Assembly: GCA_910579745.1 (NCBI GenBank)
Contig: CAJTVH010000008.1
Coordinates: 1 to 64,000, forward strand
Reading direction: 5' to 3'
DNA from: an uncultured Clostridia bacterium
Lineage (GTDB): Bacteria; Bacillota; Clostridia; Lachnospirales; CAG-274
DNA: 64,000 nucleotides
In this document: one piece after another, positions 26,782 to 36,420 of the stretch
How positions within the stretch are numbered: the stretch's first letter is position 1
Layout of the letters: the number at the start of each line of letters is the position of its first letter
Made by a program: the position numbers and the translations under genes
The notes under the pieces: model-generated
Databases searched by the model: none
Told to the model about the DNA's origin: nothing
Seen by the model: only the letters and a program-made list of their open reading frames with translations

Positions 26782-28158
26782 ATGAATTACAATGAAAAGA
26801 CTATTTTAGAGATAAGAGAGATAGCTAAAGAAAAAGGCATAAAAAGTGTCACAAAATATAAAAAAGATGAGTTGATTGAGAAGATAGAGGAGCTTGAGAA
26901 AAACTCAATTAATGTGGAAAGCGAAAGAGACGAAGAGATTTCGAGGAAAGCTAAAACGGAGACAAAAGATAATAATGATAAAAGCGAGTCTTCTGACGAC
27001 GATACGGTGGCCTTAAACAAAAGTTATTTAGAAGAGCTTGACAGTGGTATAATAACAGAGGGTATACTTGAGGTGCTTCCTGACGGATATGGATTTTTAC
27101 GCCGACAGAATTATTTGCCGGGAGCGGACGATATTTATATTTCACCGTCTCAAATAAAACGTTTTAATTTAAAGACGGGCGACTGTGTAAAGGGTAACAT
27201 AAGAATTCCAAAGGAAAACGAGAAATTCAGGGCTTTGCTTTATGTTCAAACCGTAAATGGCGACAGGCCTTTTAATTTGTCTAAACGACCCAATTTTGAG
27301 GATTTAACGCCTATATATCCAGACGAGAAGCTGCAGCTTGAAACATTTAAAAACAATATACCAACAAGGATTATAGATATAATAGCCCCTATTGGAAAAG
27401 GGCAGAGAGGAATGATTGTCGCTCCTCCGAAAACAGGAAAAACCGTTCTTCTTAAAAATATAGCGAACGCCGTGACCAAAAATCATCCTGATACACATTT
27501 AATCGTACTTCTTATTGATGAGCGTCCTGAAGAAGTTACTGATATGCAGAGGTCTATAGATGGAAAAAATGTCGATGTTGTTTACTCGACTTTTGACGAG
27601 GAGCCTGAGCATCACAAAAGAGTCGCCGAAATGGTTCTTGAGAGGGCTAAAAGGCTTGTTGAGCAAGGGAAAGACCTCGTCATTTTACTTGACAGTATTA
27701 CAAGACTCGCGAGGGCGTATAATCTTATAATTCCACCCAGCGGCAGAACTTTATCAGGAGGACTTGACCCTGCCTCTTTGTATATGCCTAAAAAATTTTT
27801 CGGAGCCGCGAGAAATATTGAGGAAGGAGGAAGCCTTACTATTTTGGCGACAGCTTTAATTGAGACTGGCAGTAAAATGGATGACGTTATTTTTGAGGAA
27901 TTTAAAGGAACGGGGAATATGGAACTTGTCCTTGACAGAAAGCTCGCTGAAAAACGAATTTTTCCGGCTATTGATATTTCAAAATCAGGTACAAGGCGAG
28001 AGGATTTATTATTTTCCGAACGAGAACTTGAAACGGTGTACTCACTTAGGAAAAGTTTTGGAAACGCTTCGGTCGTGGAAGTTAATGAGCAGTTTTCGGA
28101 GATGCTAAAAAAAACAAACTCAAATAAAGAATTTATAGAGAATATTAAATTATATTAG
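26782..28158 (+). CDS. rho: Transcription termination factor Rho
   Basis: 458 residues. A SAP-like N-terminal helix bundle (about 1-40) is followed by an acidic/charged linker (40-80), a cold-shock RNA-binding domain (about 90-160 with DGYGFLRRQNYLPGADDIYIS) and the hexameric ATPase domain with Walker A APPKTGKT (214-221), LIVLLIDERPEEVTDM and the Q/R loop region. The start ATG has AGGAGG. The next gene begins 11 bases downstream, so they are co-transcribed. Confidence 0.97.
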   Translation: MNYNEKTILEIREIAKEKGIKSVTKYKKDELIEKIEELEKNSINVESERDEEISRKAKTETKDNNDKSESSDDDTVALNKSYLEELDSGIITEGILEVLPDGYGFLRRQNYLPGADDIYISPSQIKRFNLKTGDCVKGNIRIPKENEKFRALLYVQTVNGDRPFNLSKRPNFEDLTPIYPDEKLQLETFKNNIPTRIIDIIAPIGKGQRGMIVAPPKTGKTVLLKNIANAVTKNHPDTHLIVLLIDERPEEVTDMQRSIDGKNVDVVYSTFDEEPEHHKRVAEMVLERAKRLVEQGKDLVILLDSITRLARAYNLIIPPSGRTLSGGLDPASLYMPKKFFGAARNIEEGGSLTILATALIETGSKMDDVIFEEFKGTGNMELVLDRKLAEKRIFPAIDISKSGTRREDLLFSERELETVYSLRKSFGNASVVEVNEQFSEMLKKTNSNKEFIENIKLY

Positions 28159-28169
28159 GGGGTGTGAGA

Positions 28170-29228
28170 TTGAGGTTATTTTCTTTTATTTCAGCGCTTT
28201 CTCTGAGTATCGCGATGATTTTATCAAATGTGTCGGCGGGACAAGTATCTGTTTTTTTAAACGGCAAAGAGCTCGTTTCAGACCAAGAACCTGTTATAAT
28301 AGAGGGGTCGGCGTATATTCCTATGAGAAGCATATTTGAGGCTTTTGGCTTTGAGGTGGACTGGAACTCTGATAAAAAAAGAATTAAGGCTAAAAAAGTT
28401 GATGATAATTATATAATTATCTTTCAGACTGGAAGTAAAATAGCCAATGTGTGTGGAAAAAATAAAAATTTAGAAAAAGCTCCCGTTATATTTAATAATA
28501 GAGTTTTGCTTCCCCTCAGGGCTGTGGGGGAGGAACTTGGGGCTGAAGTCGTCTGGAGTTCCTCTGATAAAAAAGTTTTTATAACTAAGTCAAATTCATC
28601 TGTTGTCACTCAAGTTTCCAGAAATTTTATTTATCAGAATTACGCTGATAAAGATTTTTGGAGCGATAATACATGGGAGGAAAAAAAGGAGGATTATTTT
28701 AATACGGAAGATTATCTAAGAGAAATTTTCGGTGGTGACATTGAGGATTTTGAAGATTCGGATGATGATACAGACAGAGATTATGACAGAAGAAATAATA
28801 AATATAATATAGGAGATTCTGTCTCTGATTCTACCCCGTCAGTTTTGACGGTTGAAAAGCAAGTTCTTGAACTGGTGAACGAGGAAAGGGAAAAACAAAA
28901 TATTGCTCCTTTAAAATGGAACGACGACCTTGCTAATCTGGCAAGAGCGCACAGTGAGGATATGGTGGAAAGAAATTTTTTTGGACATATAAATCCTGAC
29001 GGGCAAGATGCTTTTGAAAGGATGAAAATTTATGGAATAGATTATTCTTACGCCGCTGAGAATATCGCTTCTGGACAAATGACAGCTAAGGCGGCGGTAA
29101 ATAGCTGGATGACTTCAGAGGGTCATAGAGATAATATTTTAAATCCTAATTTAACTGAGCTTGGCGTTGGAACGGCGAGAGGAGGGGAACACGGTTTTTA
29201 TTGGACTCAATGTTTTAGAGGAAAGTAG
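28170..29228 (+). CDS. Secreted copper-amine-oxidase-N-like / CAP domain protein
   Basis: About 352 residues. I choose the TTG at 28170, seven bases after AGGGGG, over the GTG at 28164, which is too close to the ribosome site. A signal peptide (about 1-24) precedes a stalk-type copper-amine-oxidase N1-like domain (about 25-135; PVIIEGSAYIPMRSIFEAFG, VLLPLRAVGEELGAEV). Next come an acidic linker (DDFED, DSDDDTDRD) and a C-terminal CAP/SCP domain (about 235-352) with LVNEEREKQNIAPL, HSEDMVERNFFGH, AENIASG and WMTSEGHRDNIL. CAP proteins are extracellular and of varied function. Tightly behind rho. Confidence 0.9.
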   Translation: MRLFSFISALSLSIAMILSNVSAGQVSVFLNGKELVSDQEPVIIEGSAYIPMRSIFEAFGFEVDWNSDKKRIKAKKVDDNYIIIFQTGSKIANVCGKNKNLEKAPVIFNNRVLLPLRAVGEELGAEVVWSSSDKKVFITKSNSSVVTQVSRNFIYQNYADKDFWSDNTWEEKKEDYFNTEDYLREIFGGDIEDFEDSDDDTDRDYDRRNNKYNIGDSVSDSTPSVLTVEKQVLELVNEEREKQNIAPLKWNDDLANLARAHSEDMVERNFFGHINPDGQDAFERMKIYGIDYSYAAENIASGQMTAKAAVNSWMTSEGHRDNILNPNLTELGVGTARGGEHGFYWTQCFRGK

Positions 29229-29248
29229 TTGATTTAAGCGAGAATGAG

Positions 29249-29279
29249 AAAGAGGCTTAGTGAAAAACAAGCCTCTTTT
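29249..29279 (+). terminator. Terminator after the CAP gene
   Basis: AAAGAGGCTT (29249-29258) pairs with AAGCCTCTTT (29269-29278), followed by TTAATT. Confidence 0.8.
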
Positions 29280-29349
29280 AATTATATCACATAGAATTTA
29301 CATTTAAAATAAAGAAAATTTTAGAAAATATTTTATGCGTATGAAGTGT

Positions 29350-29615
29350 TAATAATCTCATTTAAAAAAGTTGACATAATATATATGGCTGCATGGTAAA
29401 CAAAAAAATCCCCTCTCTTAAAATTTTCCAGATTGCCCCGTGAGCTTCTTTACGCTTCCAGTGTTTGTCTCGCAAACATCTTTCGCTAAAGCCTCAGCGC
29501 GTCGTGTCTATAAAATATTTTTTCGCTTTTATATCGTTTTGTCCATTATATAATATTAACCAGACTTTTTTAACTTGCCTGTTCATTCTTTTGTTAATTC
29601 TCTGTAATAAACAAA
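29350..29615. repeat. Long family C element, diverged, at the convergent junction
   Basis: Left end TAATAATCTCATTTAAAAAAG followed by GACATAATATATATGG; interior shares CAGTGTTTGTCTCGCAAACATCTTTCG and TATAAAATATTTTTTCGCTTTTATAT with the copy at 1910. The right end is blurred and seems to run into a degenerate B sequence (CTTGCCTGTTCATTCTTTTG). It fills the gap between the convergent CAP and mutS genes. Confidence 0.5.
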
Positions 29616-29651
29616 ATTTTTTATCAAAAATAATTTATGACAATGTTTTAA

Positions 29652-32318
29652 TCATTTTGAGTTCTCCGTCGCTTTCCTATCTCTTTTCCCGTTTATTATC
29701 ATATTTTTCAACTCATATAATTTGTTAAGCGCCGCTATAGGAGACAAAGCGTTAACATCCATATTGTCAATTTCATCATAAATTAATTTCATAACTATAA
29801 ACAAGCTTTCATCAATATCATTTTCAGTGACAAAACTTACGCCGCTTGACGGTCTCGCGGTATATTTTATATTCTCTCCAGACGAGGCTTTTGGTCTTAC
29901 GCTGTTTGAGCCCTCGTCAACAAGAAGCTTTAAAATTTCCTTTGACCTATCAATCACACTGTCTGGAATCCCCGCTAATTTAGCCACATGAATGCCATAA
30001 CTTTTATCAGCGCCGCCTCGGATAATTTTTCTTAGAAAAATAACATTCTCACCGCTTTCCTGTACGGAAACGCGGTAATTTCTAACGCCTTCTATTTTAC
30101 CCTCAAGGTCTGTAAGCTCATGATAATGGGTAGCGAAAAGAGTGCGCGCTCCTATTTTAAGAGCTATATGCTCAAGTACCGCCCAAGCGATGCTAAGACC
30201 GTCATATGTACTCGTTCCTCTGCCAATCTCGTCGAGAATAAGAAGGCTCTTTTCCGTAGCGTTGTTTAATATATTGGCTACCTCGCTCATCTCAACCATA
30301 AAAGTACTCTGCCCCGTGGCAAGGTCGTCGGAAGCGCCTACCCTTGTAAAAATCCTGTCGCATATTCCGAAAACAGCTTTTTCGGCAGGAACAAAGCTTC
30401 CCGTCTGCGCCATAACAGAGAGTAAAGCGGCTTGACGCATATAAGTGGATTTTCCAGCCATATTAGGTCCCGTAATAATAGATAATCTTTTATCATCTGT
30501 GTTGAGCGTAACATCGTTCGGTATAAAAGTTTCCGTTCCGGTAAGCTCGACAACAGGGTGCCTCCCCCCTATAACTTCCGTTTCCCTGTCATTCGCTATT
30601 TCCGGTCTTATATATCCGTTAGCGTAGGCGGCTTCTCCCAAAGATTGAAAAACGTCAACCTCAGCAATATAATTAGCGGTTTTCTGAATCCTCTCAATTT
30701 GCGCGGCGACTTTTTCGCGAACTTCGCAGAATAATGAATACTCAAGCTCAACCACTTTTTCCTCCGCGCCTAAAACCATTTCCTCAATTTCTTTAAGTTC
30801 CGGCGTAATATACCTCTCGCAGTTAGCGAGAGTCTGTTTTCTTATATATCTGTCGGGAACAAGAGAAATATTTGAGTTTGTAACCTCTATATAATAACCA
30901 AATACCTTGTTATATTTTATTTTGAGATTTTTAATGCCCGTTTTTTCTTTTTCCTCTCTCTCAAGATTTAAAATCCAGTCTGAGCCTTTTTCCTTCGCCT
31001 CTCTAAGCTTGTCCACTTCCTCGTTATACCCGCTCTTAATAAGATTTCCGTCACGTAAAGTAAAAGGAGCCTCCTCTTTCACGGAAGCGAGAAGTAATTC
31101 ATAAATATCTTTAAGCTCGTCAAAATCATCGTAAATTTCTTTTACACCATCAGAAACAAAATTCTTAAGATTATCGTGAAGAGCCGGCAAATACTCCAAA
31201 GAATTACGCAAAGAAAGAAGGTCTTTGGCGTTCGCCGTTTTATATATAACCTTACCCATAATTCTTTCTATGTCATAAATCGTGTTAAGCAGCTCTTTTA
31301 TTTCCTCTCTCTCAATAATATTATCCTTAAAAACCCCCACGCTGTCAAGACGTGTATCAATTCTCGCCTTGTCGAGAAGAGGCTGTTCAAGCCATTTTCT
31401 TAAAAGTCTCGCCCCCATGGATGTTTTTGTCTTGTCAAGAACCCACAAAAGAGAGCCCTTTTTCCCGCCGTCCCTGGCGTTCGACGTAAGCTCAAGATTT
31501 CTTCTTGATGATAAATCCAGCACCATATAGTTTTCCGATGAATATTTTTTAATTGACGATATATTTCCGAGATTGTTTTTTTGAGTATCCGTGAGATAGT
31601 CGAATAACGCCCCAGCGGCGCATACGCAGTCCTGATTTTTATCATCTATTCCAAAACCTAAAAGATTAAAAGTCTTAAAATGATTGCAGAGTTTTATGGA
31701 AGCGTCTTGATATTTAAAAGCCCAATCGTAATAGACGTTAAGCTTAATATCAAAAATACCGCTTATATTTTCGCTTATGTGAAGTTTGTCATTACATATT
31801 ATTTCTGACGGGTTATACTTAGCGATTTCATCAATAACTTTATTCTCATTCTCTATTGAAAATTCCGTTGTAAGAAACTCTCCCGTCGAAATATCACATA
31901 CGGAAAATCCAAAACCTTTCCCCTCGTAGATACACGCTATATAGTTATTTTTCCCCTCTTCCAAAATGTTTGAGTCGAGCACCGTACCCGGCGTAATAAC
32001 TCTTATAACCTCTCTTTTAACAAGAGTTTTAGATTTTTTAGGGTCTTCGGTCTGCTCGCACACAGCGACCCTATAACCTTTCTCAATAAGCTTTGATATA
32101 TAGCTGTCGGCTGAATGAAAAGGTATTCCACACATAGGGGCCTTTTCCTCAGCCCCGCAGCTTTTTCCTGTAAGGGCGATTTCAAGCTCTTTTGACGCGG
32201 TAACGGCATCGCCGAAAAAAAGCTCATAAAAATCGCCGAGCCTAAAAAACAAAAGACAGTGTTCATATTCTTTCTTTATCTTTAAATACTGCTCCATCAT
32301 GGGAGTGTAATTAGCCAT
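29652..32318 (-). CDS. mutS: DNA mismatch repair protein MutS
   Basis: About 888 residues from the ATG at 32318, six bases after AGGAGGG; the TTG two codons upstream touches the ribosome site. The N-terminal mismatch-binding domain begins YTPMMEQYLKIKKEY with GDFYELFFGDA (the Phe-X-Glu wedge). The ATPase domain holds GPNMAGKSTYMRQ (Walker A), DEIGRGTSTYDG and ATHYHEL. MutS recognises mismatches and recruits MutL; no mutL lies next to it here. It lies 12 bases after ylbF. Confidence 0.97.
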   Translation of the reverse strand: MANYTPMMEQYLKIKKEYEHCLLFFRLGDFYELFFGDAVTASKELEIALTGKSCGAEEKAPMCGIPFHSADSYISKLIEKGYRVAVCEQTEDPKKSKTLVKREVIRVITPGTVLDSNILEEGKNNYIACIYEGKGFGFSVCDISTGEFLTTEFSIENENKVIDEIAKYNPSEIICNDKLHISENISGIFDIKLNVYYDWAFKYQDASIKLCNHFKTFNLLGFGIDDKNQDCVCAAGALFDYLTDTQKNNLGNISSIKKYSSENYMVLDLSSRRNLELTSNARDGGKKGSLLWVLDKTKTSMGARLLRKWLEQPLLDKARIDTRLDSVGVFKDNIIEREEIKELLNTIYDIERIMGKVIYKTANAKDLLSLRNSLEYLPALHDNLKNFVSDGVKEIYDDFDELKDIYELLLASVKEEAPFTLRDGNLIKSGYNEEVDKLREAKEKGSDWILNLEREEKEKTGIKNLKIKYNKVFGYYIEVTNSNISLVPDRYIRKQTLANCERYITPELKEIEEMVLGAEEKVVELEYSLFCEVREKVAAQIERIQKTANYIAEVDVFQSLGEAAYANGYIRPEIANDRETEVIGGRHPVVELTGTETFIPNDVTLNTDDKRLSIITGPNMAGKSTYMRQAALLSVMAQTGSFVPAEKAVFGICDRIFTRVGASDDLATGQSTFMVEMSEVANILNNATEKSLLILDEIGRGTSTYDGLSIAWAVLEHIALKIGARTLFATHYHELTDLEGKIEGVRNYRVSVQESGENVIFLRKIIRGGADKSYGIHVAKLAGIPDSVIDRSKEILKLLVDEGSNSVRPKASSGENIKYTARPSSGVSFVTENDIDESLFIVMKLIYDEIDNMDVNALSPIAALNKLYELKNMIINGKRDRKATENSK

Positions 32319-32330
32319 TTTCAACCCTCC

Positions 32331-32723
32331 TTAATGACAGCCCCCGCATGAGGAACAGCTTCCCGTACATCCTTCGCTCTCCTCTTCGTCTTTTAAAACG
32401 GTTTCTTTGAGAATGTTCAAAACGGAATTAACAAGAGTGTTAAATTTGTCCTCAGCGTCCATAAGTTCTTTAACAACAGCGTTTTCTTTCGCTTTCTCCC
32501 CAAGAACGTTAAGTTTTTGAATCTCAGATTTAAGTTCTTCCTCCGATATACTTCCGTCTCCCGCTTTAGAACGCAGAATGTTTCTATACATCATATATTC
32601 CGTCAAAACCTTTTTAGCGTCATCGTCGCCTCCATATATAAACTTAGCGTCATAAAGCCTCTTTCCCTCTTTAGTCTCAAGAATCATTTCACCAAGCTCT
32701 CTCGCTTTTTCATATACCGTCAT
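32331..32723 (-). CDS. ylbF: YlbF/YmcA family protein with cysteine tail
   Basis: 130 residues. The helical body (about 1-110; YEKARELGEMILETKEGKRL) is typical of the YlbF/YmcA (DUF964) family. In Bacillus this family forms the YlbF-YmcA-YaaT complex, which affects RNase Y-dependent mRNA processing, sporulation and competence and binds iron-sulfur clusters. The C-terminus ends in CTGSCSSCGGCH, a probable metal or Fe-S ligand set. It is between miaB and mutS, an arrangement common in Clostridia, with 34 and 12 base gaps. Confidence 0.88.
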   Translation of the reverse strand: MTVYEKARELGEMILETKEGKRLYDAKFIYGGDDDAKKVLTEYMMYRNILRSKAGDGSISEEELKSEIQKLNVLGEKAKENAVVKELMDAEDKFNTLVNSVLNILKETVLKDEEESEGCTGSCSSCGGCH

Positions 32724-32757
32724 AATTTAAACAATCCCTTCCTTAAATAGTATAAAC

Positions 32758-34197
32758 TCACACACTCTTTCCAATTAAATAAAACGTTTTACAATCTATA
32801 ATCTCAACCTCCGCTATATTCCCTATTACACCCTTATCCGCCTCAAAATGAACAAGGCTGTTGTCCTCAAGCCTGCCCGTTATAAACCTCTCGTCGCTCC
32901 CGCTTACATCTTCCGCCAAAACCTTATAGACTTTTCCTATATGACTTTTGTTCTTTTCATATACAACCGGATTAAGAGCGTTAATAACCCTGTTAAACTG
33001 TTTTTTGACATCATCCTCCGGAATTTGATTTTCCATAGCTGCAGCGGGTGTTCCAGTTCTTTTTGAGTAAATAAAAGTAAACGCCCCGTTAAACTTAACT
33101 TTCTCAATGACGTCGATAGTCTCATCAACGTCATTGGCTGTCTCTCCCGGAAATCCCACTATTATATCGGTAGTAATGGCTATGTTGGGAATTTTCTCTT
33201 TTATTTTTGAGACAAGCTCAAGATATTTCTCTTTTGTATACTTTCTGTTCATCTTTTCAAGGATACGGTCGCTGCCCGACTGAAACGGGAGATGTATATG
33301 CCCGCAAACCCTATCGCACTCCGCCATGACTGAGATAAGTTCGTCCGATAAATCTTTAGGGTGGCTTGTCATAAATCTTATTCTCTCGATTCCGTCAATA
33401 TTATTCACCATTCTTAAAAGTTTGGCGAAATTAATGTTCTCGTCAAGATTTTTACCGTAAGAATTGACATTCTGCCCCAGAAGCGTAACCTCTCTAACAC
33501 CGTCTTTCACTAAAGCCCTAATCTCGTTTAAAATATCAAAAGAGCTCCGGCTCCGTTCTCTTCCTCTCACATAAGGAACAATACAGTAAGAACAGAAATT
33601 ATCACACCCAAACATAATATTAACGCTTGATTTAAATTTATACTTTCTTATACTCGGCAAATCCTCCACTATCTCGCCATGTTCTTTCCAAATATCAAAT
33701 ACGGGCCCGTCCGTCTCAATATTTGTAAAAATAAGCTCAGGAAGCTTATACAAATTAAAAGTACCGAAAACAATATCAACATGCCTGTATTTCTTTCTGA
33801 TTGTCTCCACAACGTCATTCTCCTGCATCATACATCCGCAAAGAGCGATTTTCATAAATGGATTGGAAGCTTTGGCGTGTTTAAGATAGCCTAAGTTGCC
33901 GTAAACCTTATTTTCAGCGTTCTCCCGTACACAGCAAGTGTTATAAATTATAAAATCAGCGTTTTTCTCACAATCAGCGTCAACAAATCCCATTTGCTTA
34001 AGCATACCGTCAATTTTTTCCGAATCATGGGCATTCATCTGACATCCGAAAGTTGATATAAACATAGTTTTTTTCCTGTTGTTCTCTTTCTCAAACTCAT
34101 CATTTAAATCTTTTATTTTATTTATAAAAACCTTTTGCCGTTCAAGCTCTTCTCTTGAAACGTTAGGAGCTTTTCCATCTGAATTATAACCGTTCAA
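32758..34197 (-). CDS. miaB: tRNA-2-methylthio-N6-dimethylallyladenosine synthase MiaB
   Basis: 479 residues if started at the TTG at 34197, which follows a GGGGGG site by six bases; an upstream in-frame ATG at 34260 would add a non-conserved hydrophobic leader and lacks a site. The N-terminal UPF0004 domain has cysteines in TFGCQMNAHDSE, YNTCCVRENAE and LCGCMMQ. The radical SAM cluster motif is CDNFCSYC, and a TRAM domain ends the protein. It methylthiolates i6A37 in tRNAs reading UNN codons. It heads the miaB-ylbF-mutS operon. Confidence 0.96.
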   Translation of the reverse strand: MNGYNSDGKAPNVSREELERQKVFINKIKDLNDEFEKENNRKKTMFISTFGCQMNAHDSEKIDGMLKQMGFVDADCEKNADFIIYNTCCVRENAENKVYGNLGYLKHAKASNPFMKIALCGCMMQENDVVETIRKKYRHVDIVFGTFNLYKLPELIFTNIETDGPVFDIWKEHGEIVEDLPSIRKYKFKSSVNIMFGCDNFCSYCIVPYVRGRERSRSSFDILNEIRALVKDGVREVTLLGQNVNSYGKNLDENINFAKLLRMVNNIDGIERIRFMTSHPKDLSDELISVMAECDRVCGHIHLPFQSGSDRILEKMNRKYTKEKYLELVSKIKEKIPNIAITTDIIVGFPGETANDVDETIDVIEKVKFNGAFTFIYSKRTGTPAAAMENQIPEDDVKKQFNRVINALNPVVYEKNKSHIGKVYKVLAEDVSGSDERFITGRLEDNSLVHFEADKGVIGNIAEVEIIDCKTFYLIGKSV

Positions 34198-34360
34198 AAT
34201 TATACCCCCCAAAAAAATCATTTGATTTTTATTATAACACAAAAAATATTCAATTTCCACAACAAAAAAGCTATAAACTTGAAAAATATAATCCTTTTAT
34301 CTATGTTTTATATAGTCAATAAGCTAAAAACAAACAAATTAATATTGTTTTAAGTCTAAT

Positions 34361-34461
34361 TATATCGAACCAATAAAATAATGATCAAAAAGACTCTAAC
34401 AAACCTGATATATCAAGTACTTACTTCATTGATTGGAGCTAAAAATTTTACAAATCGCCGC
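34361..34461. repeat. Family B-like element
   Basis: TATATCGAACCAATAAAATAATGATC and the following AAAGACTCTAACAAACC match B consensus positions. The right end (GAGCTAAAAATTTTACAAATCG) resembles the right end of the copy at 20312 loosely. Confidence 0.4.
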
Positions 34462-34513
34462 GGAAGCGTATAATTTTTACCTATAACTTCCTTTTGGCGT
34501 CTCCCCGCCCACA

Positions 34514-34561
34514 AAAAAGGGTTCCGCCATACTAAATAATTAGTACAGCGGAACCCTTTTT
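34514..34561 (-). terminator. Terminator of the sigma/anti-sigma operon
   Basis: AAAAAGGGTTCCGC (34514-34527) pairs with GCGGAACCCTTTTT (34548-34561). On the - strand it is followed by T residues. Confidence 0.8.
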
Positions 34562-34611
34562 CAGTACAATTAACTTGAGGATAAACAATAAATTGATTTA
34601 CTATATACCCA

Positions 34612-35496
34612 CTATTCGCTTAAATCAAAACTGTCAATAATATTTCTTCTTTCATCCTCGCTAAAATTATAGAACGTAAAAGAATATTGATAATCACCTA
34701 TTGACGTAAAATAAATATTGGCTGTTCTTTCCTTTGTCTCATCACTCTCATTAAATTTATCAAATTTATATCCCTTCGGTGAGACATATTCCCCATGGCT
34801 TCCCTCATCCATATCAGTGCTTGTTAAAGCGGAAACGCCTTCCTCAAAATTCATCTTTCTAACAGTAATACCAAAAGCCTTAGTATATATGTCGCCGTAA
34901 GTCGCCCAAATCGTAGAAGAAGAGTTATTTTCCCCAAACTCTATCTTTGAGCCCTTAATCGCCGATATTTCCAAATCCGGCATAACTTTCGGAAGAACTA
35001 CTTTCATTCCGAGATACTTCTCGGCTTCCTCAATAGAGTTAAAAGATTTTTCCTCTATGTCTGATGCTTTTCCTATTCCGATTTCAGAAGAACTTTCGCC
35101 CGTAAGCGCTTTTGGTATACTTTTCTCTATTTCATCTAAAGCATTCTCATCAAAGTCTGAGTCAGATGAAAGGGTATAAAATTTATCCCCATCCGAAAAA
35201 ACATATTGCTTAAAGAGAGATGAACCGCTTACCCCAACACCGACTACAGCGACAATAGCCGCCGCTATAGCAACCATTCTTTTAAAATTAACTTTTCTTT
35301 TCATTTTAATACCGCCTTTCTCAATTTCGCGTTTAACGCTTTTCACGAACTCTTCCACATTATCCGGCTCAATAGAATCGTTATCAATATCTGAAATCTC
35401 ATTTAACAGTATATCAATCTCTTCCATATTTCCGTCGTCTATAGCGTTATCAAGTTTTATACGTAAATCAACGAGGTTATTTTTATTTTCTGTCAT
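34612..35496 (-). CDS. Putative membrane anti-sigma factor
   Basis: 294 residues. The N-terminal 65 residues are cytoplasmic and acidic, then a single membrane segment (about 72-92, AIAAAIVAVVGVGVSG) preceded by a basic stretch KMKRKVNFKR. The extracytoplasmic part has a C-terminal domain resembling DUF4367 (YQYSFTFYNFSEDERR). It lies 85 bases downstream of an ECF-like sigma gene on the same strand, the usual arrangement for a sigma and its membrane-bound inhibitor. A zinc-binding anti-sigma motif is not visible, so this is inferred from topology and context. Confidence 0.75.
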   Translation of the reverse strand: MTENKNNLVDLRIKLDNAIDDGNMEEIDILLNEISDIDNDSIEPDNVEEFVKSVKREIEKGGIKMKRKVNFKRMVAIAAAIVAVVGVGVSGSSLFKQYVFSDGDKFYTLSSDSDFDENALDEIEKSIPKALTGESSSEIGIGKASDIEEKSFNSIEEAEKYLGMKVVLPKVMPDLEISAIKGSKIEFGENNSSSTIWATYGDIYTKAFGITVRKMNFEEGVSALTSTDMDEGSHGEYVSPKGYKFDKFNESDETKERTANIYFTSIGDYQYSFTFYNFSEDERRNIIDSFDLSE

Positions 35497-35581
35497 GACA
35501 AATACCTCCTTTTTTTGTAAATTTAATCGATTAACATTTACATCTATATATGGATTATTTTTCTCAATGTAACAAAAATTC

Positions 35582-36109
35582 TTAAAACTTTTTTTCAGCT
35601 AGTTCTTTAATCAGACCTTTTATTTCTTTTCTTAATCTTACATATCTCATTCGAACCGCCGAATACTCAATACCAAGTTCTCTCGCTATTTCTTCCATAG
35701 GTTTCATTTTTATGTAATAAAGGTTATACAAATTTCTTTTATCACCGCTAAGCATATCCAAAATATCCGAAACATAATCAAACTCGTTAATCTCTCTGTC
35801 AATCATATCTGAAATTTCCCATGTGCCGCCGCTTATGTTTCCGACGTCATCACTGTTAATTTCCTTTGTTAGTTTATTATAAATCTCTCTTTTATGGCGT
35901 CTTGTCAAATTTTTAGCGGTTTGAAAAATAAACCCGCCTATATTGGGATGTTTAAAAACATATTCTATTTTTTCATACACAACTAAAAAAACGTTCTGCG
36001 TTATATCTCTGGCGGAAGATTCATCTTTAATGTTAAAATAGACATATTTCAATATTTTTTCATAATACCGCTCGCACAGCTCATTAAAAAATCTCTCATA
36101 GCCGTCCAA
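35582..36109 (-). CDS. ECF-type RNA polymerase sigma factor
   Basis: 175 residues from the TTG at 36109, seven bases after GGAGGTG; an upstream in-frame ATG overlaps the ribosome site itself and the longer frame adds a non-conserved leader. Sigma region 2 spans about 8-75 (CERYYEKILKYVYFNIKDESSARDITQNVF), and region 4 about 120-170 (MKPMEEIARELGIEYSAVRMRYVRLRKEI) with a helix-turn-helix. No region 3 is present, as in ECF sigmas. The signal and regulon are unknown. Confidence 0.88.
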   Translation of the reverse strand: MDGYERFFNELCERYYEKILKYVYFNIKDESSARDITQNVFLVVYEKIEYVFKHPNIGGFIFQTAKNLTRRHKREIYNKLTKEINSDDVGNISGGTWEISDMIDREINEFDYVSDILDMLSGDKRNLYNLYYIKMKPMEEIARELGIEYSAVRMRYVRLRKEIKGLIKELAEKKF

Positions 36110-36316
36110 TAAAATCACCTCCATATAATAAACTAATCTCTCATAAAAAAAATAAATATAAAGATTAGTATAAGTTCTCAAAATCACCCCCTTAATCATA
36201 TATGTCATATTTTTATCAAACGTAACAAAATCACCGAATAATAAAAACAAAATCATCACATTTTTATTATCCGGCGTTTTTTAATTTTAAGAACCTGTCT
36301 AAAAATAAAATAGACT

Positions 36317-36380
36317 CAAAAAATCAGCGAAAATAATAGGGTTTTATAAATCACAATAATATTATTTCCGCTGATTTTTG
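36317..36380 (-). terminator. Hairpin downstream of gltD
   Basis: AAAAATCAGCGaAAATAATA pairs with TATTATTTCCGCTGATTTTT over a 22-base loop. The flanks (AGAACCTGTCTAAAAAT ... TTTTTAAACAAGCTCT) are also weakly inverted, so this may be a further short repeat acting as terminator. Confidence 0.6.
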
Positions 36381-36420
36381 GGATATTTTAATAGTTTTTA
36401 AACAAGCTCTAAGCTACTCT

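Noticed and set aside
29465..29728. 87-residue + frame before mutS
   Set aside because: It crosses a repeat and the 3' end of mutS on the other strand; no ribosome site.
34198..34260. Upstream ATG for miaB and upstream ATGs for the sigma factor
   Set aside because: The extra residues are not like the families and have no ribosome site, while TTG starts have ideal sites.
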